A stretch of 64,000 nt of DNA from Lamellibrachia columna (lineage: Eukaryota > Annelida > Polychaeta > Sabellida > Siboglinidae). The notes under the pieces are model-generated. The model searched no databases, was not told the DNA's origin, and worked only from the letters and a program-made list of their open reading frames with translations. This document shows positions 33,617-43,966 of the stretch, piece after piece; within the stretch, counting starts at the first letter, position 1, and the number at the start of each line of letters is the position of its first letter. Position numbers and translations under genes: made by a program. The stretch covers positions 14,477,008 to 14,541,007 of the forward strand of contig OY759270.1 in assembly GCA_963662155.1 (NCBI GenBank), in the 5' to 3' direction.

Positions 33617-35345
33617 TACCATATAGAAGAGAATTGCAGTAATCAAGCCGTGACGTAATAATGGCATTGAAGACACGTTCCTTTGTTGTCATTGGAAGAT
33701 AACGGCTCATCCGGTTAGTGTGGCGGAGATGGAACGAACACACACTGACGATGCTTGACACTTGCTTCTTAAGATCAAGGTGTCGAACCATGACGACACC
33801 AAGGTTACGAACAGATCGTGACGCAATAATTGTGACATCCCCTACACGTATTACACTGCTGTCAACGAGCGCAGCTGCAGTCCTGGGTACCACAGGGAGA
33901 TATTCCGTTTAATTTTCATTCATGCACAGGCAGTTTGATGTTATCCACTGTTTCACAACATCCAAACAGTCTTCCATACGTCGCAGCGCAGTAGCCAAAG
34001 CTGTCGCGGTTAGGTCAAAGTGACAGTACAATTGCAGATCATCCGTGTAATGATTAAACGAAAGTCCATGCGCTCTGATTATATCGCCGATGGGTTGGAT
34101 GTACAGCGAGAATAGCAATGGTCCAAGCACCGAACCCTGCGGGACACCCGATGTCACACATGTGTTCGATGATTCATCACGTATGACTACTCGCTGAGTC
34201 CGATTCTGCAGATAAAATTGCAACCAGCCAAGCGCCTTGCCCACAATACTATAGCGCAAGCGTAGCCGCTGAATCATTATCTTGTGGTTGATTGTATCAA
34301 AGGCGGCACTAAAGTCGATGAGCACAAGTGCTGTACCTTGTCTGTTATCCATCGCGACTTTCATGGCATTTGTAACACATAACAATGCGGTTTCATTTTA
34401 CTGATTTTTCCGGTATGCTGATTGGAAACAATCCTACATTCGCTGATCGGAAATATGACAAATGATCCTTCGGGCAATAACTTTCTCGATGACTTTGGAT
34501 ATATGACTTAGATTGCTAACTGGACGGTAGTTGTTCAGTGTGTCCTTATCGAGTGATGGTTTCTTTAGCAATGGCCGAACAATTGCTTGCTAAAGCAGCG
34601 CAGGCATAACTGCATTCACCAGAGAGGCATTTGTAATGCATGTGACGATAGGCGCAATAGAGTCTATGTTATCCTTCAGTTGTTTAGTGGGATTGGGATT
34701 TAGGGGATCAAGCGCGTACGTCTTATCTGTGTTGGCGAGAATAGACGCTATCTCGGCTGTATTAGTAGGCTCGAACACTTCGAGAGAGTCACTAAAACAA
34801 GGCGTCTCGTCCACTGAATGATATACGGCAGTGTGGCAATGCAAACTAGTAAGCAGCTTCTCAATCTTCTCTTGGAAGTAACGTGAAAATGCATCACAAT
34901 TTTCCTTCGTTGAATTGAATTCGGGAAGTTGCATTTGATGGACTTCAAGCGATCGCAGAATGCGAAACATACTTTTGTTGTCAGCGATTTCTAAACGTTC
35001 TTGGAAATATCCCATTTTTCGTTGAATTATCAAGGCATAACACTCATCACGTGAATTAACATACAACTGACGATGTACCTCTAGCTTGGTCCTCCTCCAC
35101 AGATGGTCTATTTTGCGTCTTCTTTCGCGGGCATCTGCTATATCCGCATCGTACCACGGGTGGGGAATGTTGTTTCGAGTGCATACACTGCGCCACGGAG
35201 CGTGTTTATCGAGACACATCGTTAAGTTGTTGTTATACGTCGCCACCAGTTCTTCCACCTGCTGATCTTTACCACACGTTGTCATATCTACACAAACAGA
35301 CTCTATTTCACTTCTGAGTGCAACGTTGTCAGTGTTCCAAAATTG
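33617..35345 (-). mobile_element. CR1/L2-like LINE, linker and reverse transcriptase
   Basis: The minus strand reads in order [51 protein letters not shown] and LVLIDFSAAFDTINHKIM. SGVPQGSVLGPLLFSLYIQP, the catalytic box YTDDLQLY (both Asp kept), [14 protein letters not shown] and [16 protein letters not shown] follow. This is the usual order for CR1/L2-type ORF2 after the endonuclease. Single stops or frame changes occur near 33905, 34400-34420 and 34590, so it is inactive. The endonuclease is missing upstream of 35345. The 3' part is lost into the fold-back. Confidence 0.8.
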
Positions 35346-36120
35346 CAGTCAAAATTGCGAGCGTAATTCACAGCAACATGACATCAACACACATGAAGAC
35401 CTCCAGTTGACACATTATTTTATTACATTGTATGTTATTTCCTTACAGCTTATCACATCTATGATCAGAGCTGCCATGTTGTGTCGACGAACATGCGAAA
35501 GATATTGGCAGGATCCAAACACTGAAAAACGTGATCGCGTATAAGTCTCGCCGCTCACACATTTGGGTGCTGCCGATGTATATCCTATCTTTTGGGGAAG
35601 GGATGCAAAGTTGAAGGCCTTCATATTAGCAGATATTTATAACAAACGCGATCACATCTATGGTAAGGTGGAGTTTTATTCGACATAACTGCCAACTTCA
35701 ATAACTGCCATCGTTGGAGGTTCTTTCGGCGTCGTCGTCATCTTCTTCTTTATCCGACGTCAACGGTTTGTCCGATTCATTAACGCTGCATTGCTGCGTT
35801 TCTTGTATCGTTCCGTTCTTAATCCAATGTTTAAGACTGGTGCTATTTTCCTCCCTGTGGCCGCTGATGTTGTTAATGCGTCGTAATCTAGATCTTACTC
35901 TAGGTCTGTCAATTTCAAAGTAATCACATTAGAACAGGTCTGGCACTTATTCTCTCTGACACACGGTCCCGTATATTGCGATCCACGTGATCAGTGACGT
36001 CATGTCCACAGGTCCACCACAAATTACACATTCCGTCAATTCATTTGTACCTGAATACTAGATCCAAACACTGAAAAAGGGTGTTATGTTACTTTAATTT
36101 ATGGTTATGACGCCTTCAGG
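35346..36120. other. No certain gene; an acidic minus-strand frame noted
   Basis: A minus-strand frame near 35935-35700 reads RVRSRLRRINNISGHREE and then an acidic run (SDKEEDDDDAE), with a CVICGG motif in another frame near 36025. No splice sites or family could be confirmed, so this is not called as a gene. Confidence 0.3.
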
Positions 36121-36123
36121 TGG

Positions 36124-37750
36124 CATGGGTAATTTCTGAGATCACTCCTTCGGGTGTGATGGGCCTAGTAGCTTTAATCGTGATTATTAAACCATACAGT
36201 GGCGTTGAGGTCAAGATTTTGGTTCCTATAGTACATAGGGCAGATGTTTTTCACTTTACTACTCTCCTGTGCACCATACGGTGTAAATGGTCGGATTGTT
36301 ATAATGGTCCCTATGGTGTAAAGGGCATGTTTATTTTCATTTGTTCTATTCCGCCATACGGTGTAAATGGTCGGATTGTTATATTGGTCCCTATGGTGTA
36401 AAGGGCTTGTTCATTTTCATTTGTTCTATTCCGCCATACGGTGTAAATGGTCGGATTGTTATATTGGTCCCTATGGTGTAAAGGGCATGTTCATTTTCAT
36501 TTGTTCTATTCCGCCATACGGTGTAAATGGTCGGATTGTTATATTGGTCCCTATGGTGTAAAGGGCATGTTCATTTTCATTTGTTCTATTCCGCCATACG
36601 GTGTAAATGGTCGGATTGTTATATTGGTCCCTATGGTGTAAAGGGCATGTTCATTTTCATTTGTTCTATTCCGCCATACGGTGTAAATGGTCGGATTGTT
36701 ATATTGGTCCCTATGGTGTAAAGGGCATGTTCATTTTCATTTGTTCTATTCCGCCATACGGTGTAAATGGTCGGATTGTTATATTGGTCCCTATGGTTTA
36801 AAGGGCATGTTCATTTTCATTTGTTCTATTCCGCCATACGGTGTAAATGGTCGGATTATTATATTGGTCCCCACGGTGTACAGGGCATGTTCACCATACG
36901 GTGAAAATAGTTGGACTATGAACGTGGTCCCTACATTTTACAGGGCACGTTAATTTTAATTTTCTTATTCCGCCATACGGTGTAAATGAGCGGACTAGGG
37001 GTTTGGCCCTATGGTGTACAGGTCATTTTTAATTTTATTCCGCCATACGGTGTAAATGGTCGGTGTATGATTTTTGGCCCTATGGTGTACAGGACATTTT
37101 TTATTTTTGTATTCCGCCATACGGTGTTAATGGTCGGACTAGAGGAATGGCCCTATGGTGTACAGGGCATTTTTTATTTTATTCCGCCATACGGTGTAAA
37201 TGGTCGGTGTATAATCTTTGGCCCTATGGTGTACAGGGCATTTGTATTTGTCTTATTCCGCCATACGATGTAAATGGTCGGTTTATGATCTTTGGCCCTA
37301 TGGTGTACAGGGCATTTTTATTTTTATTATTCCGCCATACGGTGTAAATTGTCGGTTTATGTTCTTTGGCCCTATGGTGTACAGGGCAGGTTACTTAAAT
37401 TTTTTCTGGTTCCGCCATACGGTGGGTATGGTGGCTGTGATGGTTTTTCCCACAGTGTACAGGGCATGTTAATCATTAATTGTCTTATTCCGCCATACAG
37501 TGTGAATGGTCGGTTTATGCTATCGTTCGAACGCTAGGTAGCGCATGTTAATTTTAATTTCTTGTCCCACCATACATTGTAACTTGTCTGACGATAATAT
37601 GGGTCCCGTGATGTTCATGGCATGGTAATTTTATTATTCCGCCATTTGGGGTAAATGACCGGTTTACACTATTCATCCCTACGGTGTACAGGGCATTGTA
37701 ATTTTCATTTGTCTGATTCCACCATACAGTTGGATTACCGGAGCGGGTAA
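36124..37750. repeat. Hairpin-module array 1
   Basis: About 1.6 kb of modules spaced roughly 37-43 bp apart. Two types alternate: CCAT-ACGGTGTAA-ATGG and CCCT-ATGGTGTAM-AGGG. The central part, 36271-36890, is eight nearly identical 80-bp units, each with one module of each type. The right part, 36890-37750, is older and diverged, yet many second-type modules there have improved stems (GCCCT-ATGGTGTAC-AGGGC). Short ORFs reading YGVNGR..YRA are by-products of the repeat. Confidence 0.9.
36271..36890. repeat. 80-bp homogeneous minisatellite core of array 1
   Basis: Unit starts fall at 36271, 36351, 36431, 36511, 36591, 36671, 36751 and 36831, exactly 80 bp apart. Units differ by single bases, for example CTTG for CATG in one and GTTTAA for GTGTAA in another. 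Such uniformity implies recent amplification or conversion inside the older array. Confidence 0.95.
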
Positions 37751-38164
37751 CGTTGTAGTTTGTGAGTGGATAATGTTGGTCAAGGGTTAACCGTGGTCCC
37801 TAGTTTGTAATGACACAGCGTACATAAGGTTCACATTACTACGATTGGGTGCAGTGTTCAACTTGAACAGTAAATGTTACAGCAACGGAGCAACTTCATC
37901 TTCTCTTAAGGGCGCGTGCATTCGTTGAGAATACTCACAGTTGTGTAGTAATTGGCATTGTCGCTTGCCAGATCGTCTAGCTGCTTACTGATAATACCGC
38001 AGACGATCAGATCGGTATAATAAGCCGTGAACGCATCTTCCAGGTTCGCAAGATTTTATTAACGCAGAACTGTTGATTGTACAACATAGACTGGTTCTCT
38101 ACCGTTGTTCTTGTGTCTCCCATTTAACATTTAAAAGTCTTCAATAAATTTTGTTTTCTAATGG

Positions 38165-38506
38165 TAAGGTAGGTATGGGCCGGCGTGGCCCATCCTTGCC
38201 GATAATTTTGAGTCCAAATTGAACGAGGTGCGTGGTAATTTAGATCGCGCGCACCCGTTGTTTTATGAGTCTATTTCTGGCCTATTTATACCAGAGCTTT
38301 CAGAAGAACCCCGCCTCAGTGGAGGCGCGGTTAACCATTTTAGGAAATCGAGAAAGCCGTTATTGGCCGATGTCCAAATACAATCGTCATCCCCGTACAT
38401 GCTGGAAATGACCGTCGTATGCAAGGTATCGGGTCACCTTCTGAACCCCCCAGGACTGGGAGACCTTCTTGTGTCCTTGGGGACGGTCAGTTGCCAACTA
38501 AACTAG
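38165..38506 (+). CDS. Possible ORF between the two hairpin arrays, no family recognised
   Basis: The frame opens after a TAA at about 38162 and reads RYGPAWPILADNFESKLNEV, then HPLFYESISGLFIPELSEEP and GGAVNHFRKSRKPLLADVQ before a stop at 38504. The first ATG is at 38219. Base composition is less AT-rich than the neighbourhood. It is followed at 38943-39160 by a Pro/Ser/Ala-rich frame (VAPTAPAPVPSTSGQAE). Such a pair could be part of a structural (gag-like) or other element protein, but I see no zinc knuckle or protease motif. Chance cannot be excluded. Confidence 0.3.
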
Positions 38507-39159
38507 TTTCTTATGGCCTGCATTCTAAATCGGGTAAACATTTCTCCCGTTTGACAGTCCAGTTATTATTACAGTCGGGGCGACTCTACCCCTCCCTACT
38601 GTGTATACTAAACAATAAGCAAAGCTGCAAACTGGCCAAAAACTAGCTTGCCTTACATAAGTTGTATCAACCTGGGTTTTCTTTATGCTAACGTTAAATC
38701 ATTGATTAAACATGTCTGCAATGACCGCTATCTCTGTTCTTACAATTTTAGGCTGACCAAACCTTAAAATGAGATGCGCGTGATGCGGGAGTTGTCACGT
38801 GTAGCGCTGCAACTGGTAAGTCCTAAGGGTGGTCACGACGCGGTTGCGTCAGCCTATGTTGATCGCCAGGTGGCGGCATCATCCGTAGTGACCCCCATCG
38901 AGTCATCCGGTCGTCCGGCCAGCTTCTGCCGTTGGTCGCCAGGTGGTGGCACCTACTGCTCCAGCGCCTGTGCCCTCGACGAGTGGACAAGCCGAAATTC
39001 ACTCTGCCTCCAGTGCTCGTCAAGCGGCGACTTCCGTGGCTCCTGAGCCAGTGCCCTTATCGAATCATCAGGATACTGGCATGGTGGATCCTCCTTGGCC
39101 GACAACCGACCGCTTGATGGAGACATCCACTGACCTTCCTGTCCCAGTTTTTTCTATTT

Positions 39160-40470
39160 CATGCGGTGTAAACGAGGAAACTGGATTAAGCCATGCAGTA
39201 AGAATATTGAAAATGTAACTAATCTATGCGGGGGAAGTGGAGCAGTTTTGTCAACCCATGCGGTGAGTAAGCGGATCTAAATTTAGTTAATCCATGCAGT
39301 GATAGGGAGAAGTTTTTGTTGTTTCCATGCGGTGTCACGGGTGTAAATAAAAAGATAACGTTTGCTAAGCCATGTGGTGTAAATGGCACAATTGTATTCC
39401 ATACGTTGAAAATGGAGGGGTTTCTGTATTCCGTGCGGTGAAAACGGAAAGTGACATAAAGAAGTTTTGTTATTTCCATACGGTGTAAATGGAAATTAAC
39501 TCTTGTTAAGCCATGCGTTGTAAATGGCACAATTGTATTACGTGCGGTGTAAACGGAGCAATGTCGGTAGTACGTGCGGTGAAAACGGAAAGTGATATGG
39601 AGACTTTGTTATTTCCATGCGGTGTAAATGGAAATTAACGTTTGGTAAGCCATGCGGTGTAAATGGCACAATTGTATTCCGTGCGGTGGAAACGGAGCAA
39701 TTTCTGTAGTGCAGTGAAAACGGAAAGTGATATGGAAAAGTTCTGTTATTGCCATGCGGTATAAATTGAAATTAACTTTTGGTAAGCCATGCTGTGTAAA
39801 TAACACATTTATATTCCGTACGGTGTAAACGGAGCAGTTTCGATAGTCCGTGCGGTGTACACGGAGATGGTGGGTTAACCCATGCAATAGGAAATTTATT
39901 GAAAATTTCACTAATCCGTGCATTGCAGGCGGAACAGTTTTGTTAACCCAGGCAGCGAGTAAGCGGATGTACATTTGGGTAATACATGCAGTGATATAGA
40001 GACGTTTTGTTATTTCCATGCGGTGTATATGAACGCTAACTTTTGTTAAGCCATGCAACTAAATGACACCAGTGTATTCTGTGCGGTGTAAGCGGAGAAT
40101 TGGTACGGAGAAGGTTTATTTCCATGCGGTGTAAATGGCACAATTGTAGTCCGTGCGGTGAAACGGAGGAGTTTCTATATTCCATGCTGTGTATATGGAA
40201 AATTGGGTGAATCCATGAAGTGGACAAATTACTGAAATTTTACTAATCCATGCAGACGAGGCGGAACAATTTTGTTACCCCTTGCAGGGAGAAAACAGAT
40301 GTAAATATGTTTGTTTTGTTAGGTCCATGCATTGTAATTGGAGTATAAGTTTTATTAAGGCATGCAGTGCAAATGGCACAATTGTAGAACCCTTTATATT
40401 CCGTGCGGCAAATGGAGAAGTTTTTGCATTCCATGTACTATTTAAGCCATATAGTGTAAATGGCACAATT
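39160..40470. repeat. Hairpin-module array 2
   Basis: About 35 modules are spaced about 35-40 bp apart. The core is GCGGTGTAA and the complementary arms change from module to module. Examples are TTTCCAT with ATGGAAA, GCCAT with ATGGC, TCCGT with ACGGA, and TCCGTG with CACGGA. The three arm types recur in a loose order (TTCCAT, GCCAT, TTCCGT), suggesting an older higher-order unit of about 110-120 bp. Modules toward both ends are degraded. The array is related to array 1, which has ACGGTGTAA as its core. Confidence 0.9.
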
Positions 40471-40474
40471 TTCA

Positions 40475-43400
40475 TGATAATATAGGTGACCGTACGTTAA
40501 CGTTTATGGTTTAATGGTAGTTCGTGATATGTAATGACACAGCTGGTCCTGGGTACCACAATTAATAATTATAGATGCTGCCACAAGTGGCAATCAAGCA
40601 GCGACACCGATGGCGCGTTGAGTCAGCAGGGGCTGCAGCAGCTGCATCGACACCACACCTTCAACAATTGGTCAAAAGGCTGGCTAGGTTGCTCCCCATG
40701 GATGGCCTGCTGGAAGCGGCCATAAATCTACACGTATCAGTACTGTCGCTTATATGTTGTAGGTGCATAGTGTGACATTGTCGCCGATACTCTGGAGAGT
40801 GGCATAAATTATAGTTTAATAATTGTAATTGTTGCTGGTACAATCAGTCGACAGCTTAAACTGGTGTCAGTATGTAGTGGTATTATGGTGGTTGCAATTA
40901 AGCACAGTAGTAAGCTGGGTCCGCAATCATTACAAGTAAATGACCAGCGTGTTGTAGGCACACCCATGGCTGGGGGATCGAGTACCCCAGCCTTTCTGTT
41001 TGTACATGTATGTGTATGGTTAATTCACGGCGGAGTGACCCTCACCGATACCATGTGAATTGTATATAAGTCAGTAGTGGTACAGATAGTACTGGTAGTG
41101 GGTAGCTGATAGGCATGATTTACTAATTATGTGTAAACACCTTTTGGGGGCCGGCATGCTTGCTGAGATTATTGGATGTATCTTATTTTGATGGTGTATG
41201 CTTGCCTAATTTCCTGCTCCTTAATTAATAAATCTAAATGTCATTCTTTGGCCTATTTCAATCTACGCTGGACTTGTGTTGTTATTTTGCATAAAAGGTG
41301 TTATGTTTCCAAAAAAACTAGGGCACCAGATGAGCGCAATTCGAGTCATTAAAATTTCTATCCGGGACAGCTCTTTATAATACACTGGAAAGAATTGACA
41401 AATGAATAAATCTTTCATTATGTATGCCGTTGCGGTTTATTTAAACACGGGACGAAATATGTTCAATTGTTCTGAAACAGTTAAGGTAACAGCATATTGA
41501 TATCTGATAATTCCCAATGTCTCATACGTATCAGTCTTCTGGGATCCCATACATATTACACATAAACAAGATAAGACGATTACAAAAGAACGCAGCAAGT
41601 TTGATTGAAAGCAACTATGAAGGCATACTCGGAACCGTAATTAATCTCATATAAGAACACAACTAGTCATCACGTTGAATTATCACACTGTCTTTATTAA
41701 CTTCGAATTTAAAAATGACATGGAAAAACATCTAGCATTTTAATCCAACCTGCACACGCCTGGCTTAAATGCTTCAAGTTTGCTACTACTAGGATGTGTC
41801 TGGTTGTGTGTTGATAATGCAACTGGAGTGGAAACGATCTCTAAGGAAGTGTAGAAAAGATATGGTGGAAACCACAAAACATGTTTTGTGGAATAACTAG
41901 TTTCTTGTCATAACAAGATAGGTAACCAGATTCTTGATTATAACAAGAACAATTATCTGCTGAACATTGAAAAAATATTAGGCAGATTTTATATCGCCAT
42001 CTTATAACCCTATCATCAGCTCATCCTATTATATACATCATTACACGTTGCCTTTCAGTATAAATTATATTCATAGATTATTCAATTGGCTGAATATCTT
42101 TAGCTATCCAGTTATGTCCCTACCTCCCCATGGGGTATGTAAAAATGACGTTGTCTCAAGCCATAAGTTTCTGCATGCTAGCACTAACAAATGCATAGAG
42201 TACAACCATTCGCGAAAGGTCAGGATATTTAATATGCATGCATACATTGGACAAACACGTGGTGCAGTTCATGCAGAAATTACAAAGAAACACGTTAGAA
42301 GGTCCGAATCAACTTTGAACATTTGAAACTGCCGGGTCTATGGGAGCGTAAAAAACACAACTGCACACTTGGAATTCAAAACGCACAATGAAGACCCAAC
42401 TGCCCGTTTTCACTACATAATATAACGGGGACGCTCCACATAATGACCATAACGACGTGTCCACCTTCCCACGCTGTTAACGGTCAAGCAATTCGAAGTG
42501 ATCATTGCGCTACTAGGACCGCCCATCCTCGCGGGGTGTTTGTAATAATTAAACTGAGCTAGCTCAGATGTGGAAGCAGAGAAGCAAGGAATATAATAAT
42601 TTTCATTGCTACAAAAGCAGTTAGCAAGGATTGTCAGAAATGTATACTATTGCCATTATACAAAATGGATTATAATGTGAATTGCATATATTAAAGCTAT
42701 CTGATTTTGTAAAACTAAAAACTCCCAATATAATGTGTGAAACAAACAAAAAGTTGTTACCAAATAATATGCTGTGGTTATTCAACAGTTTATGACACAA
42801 CACGTGAAAACTTAAGACAGTTATTTGCAAGAATGACTCTAAAAGCCAAATGTATATCTGTACAAGGTATACAATTATGAAATAAGCAAATTTGGACATA
42901 TGCAATATAAAATGCGAGGACATGTACTGTCCATGTGAATACATTTATTCAAGTAGTGGTCCCATGATGGTGCGACAGCTACTATGTTATGTAATGTAAT
43001 ATTCTACATTCTTATGGGTTTGATGGGTTTAACATACAAAACTACTATCCCACTGGAGAAAAAATTAGATAACAATGAGAGGAAGCGTGTAACTTGTTAT
43101 GTTCATTACCTTGTTGCACTAACCAACATTGTCTAGGCTGTCAAAGAAGTACCTTTTGAAATACCAGAGACAGCAAAGGAGGCTCAGTTGTAGACCATTC
43201 CGAAGACATGACAATGTTCCTGCTGCACATCATTGTTCACAACAGCAAATATGGGTCGGACTGCAAACGTCAATAATGCAACCGAGCCAAATATGTGTTT
43301 CCGTCATAACAATCAGGCTGCATATCACCATCATTTAAGACGTCAAGCTGAATGATGTGGCAGTCTAATATTTAGTTGGTATCAACCACATTTCCCTTTT

Positions 43401-43960
43401 GACACAAAACCGTGTACCTACCATCTCGAGTCAGCAACCGATGACTTCACTGACCACCAAGCCACTATAAAACAAACACAATATCCACAGTTGACAAAAT
43501 AGTGTCAGTATGCGCTGTTCTTAGTTCACACGACAGCAGTTTGCTGTCGTGATCCACAGTAGGAACCACGAGAAGGTGACACGCGCTTTTCCCACCACAA
43601 GTATTGTGTGCATGCAGTATAAGTGTGAAAAGTTGTGCCTGAAACTGAACCATCTCCATCATTAGCTAGGATACCGCTACCAGTGATCATTGGGGCCCAT
43701 CTCTGTATCCTTTCAGAATATGGTCGAAGATGTTAGCAACATATCCTATAGAAAGATACATTTCATAATAATATTTTCGTTTACTTTAACATGTTCTCAA
43801 GAAAATTGTACTTCTAAAACAAATGGAATTTTTTTTTTGTCGAATATAAATTAATTAAATATAATTTTGGAAGAGCATAACATGTCACCATATATAGGCT
43901 TTGTCAAAGCTGGTGTGTTTGGTCGCAAAATTATTGACAAGACTGCAAAAAACCTAACCC
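40475..43960. other. Gene-poor stretch
   Basis: I find no supportable gene. A GC-richer frame at 40575-40775 (Ala/Gln-rich) and a minus-strand frame at 43662-43465 (CHLLVVPTVDHDSKLLSCEL) are open but unassigned. A short hairpin with CTGGGG/CCCCAG arms lies at about 40969-40992. Confidence 0.4.
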
Positions 43961-43966
43961 TAACCC

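Noticed and set aside
36367..36953. Series of overlapping ORFs reading YGVNGRIVILVPMV repeats
   Set aside because: They are by-products of the 80-bp satellite, whose period is not a multiple of three, and have no gene-like features.
36124..40470. CRISPR array
   Set aside because: The repeats are hairpin cores with short variable arms, not constant repeats with unique spacers, and the genome is eukaryotic with no cas genes.
41545..41650. Tiny LINE thumb fragment (RRLQKNAASLIESNYEG)
   Set aside because: It is suggestive of a reverse transcriptase tail but too short and unsupported by flanking motifs.
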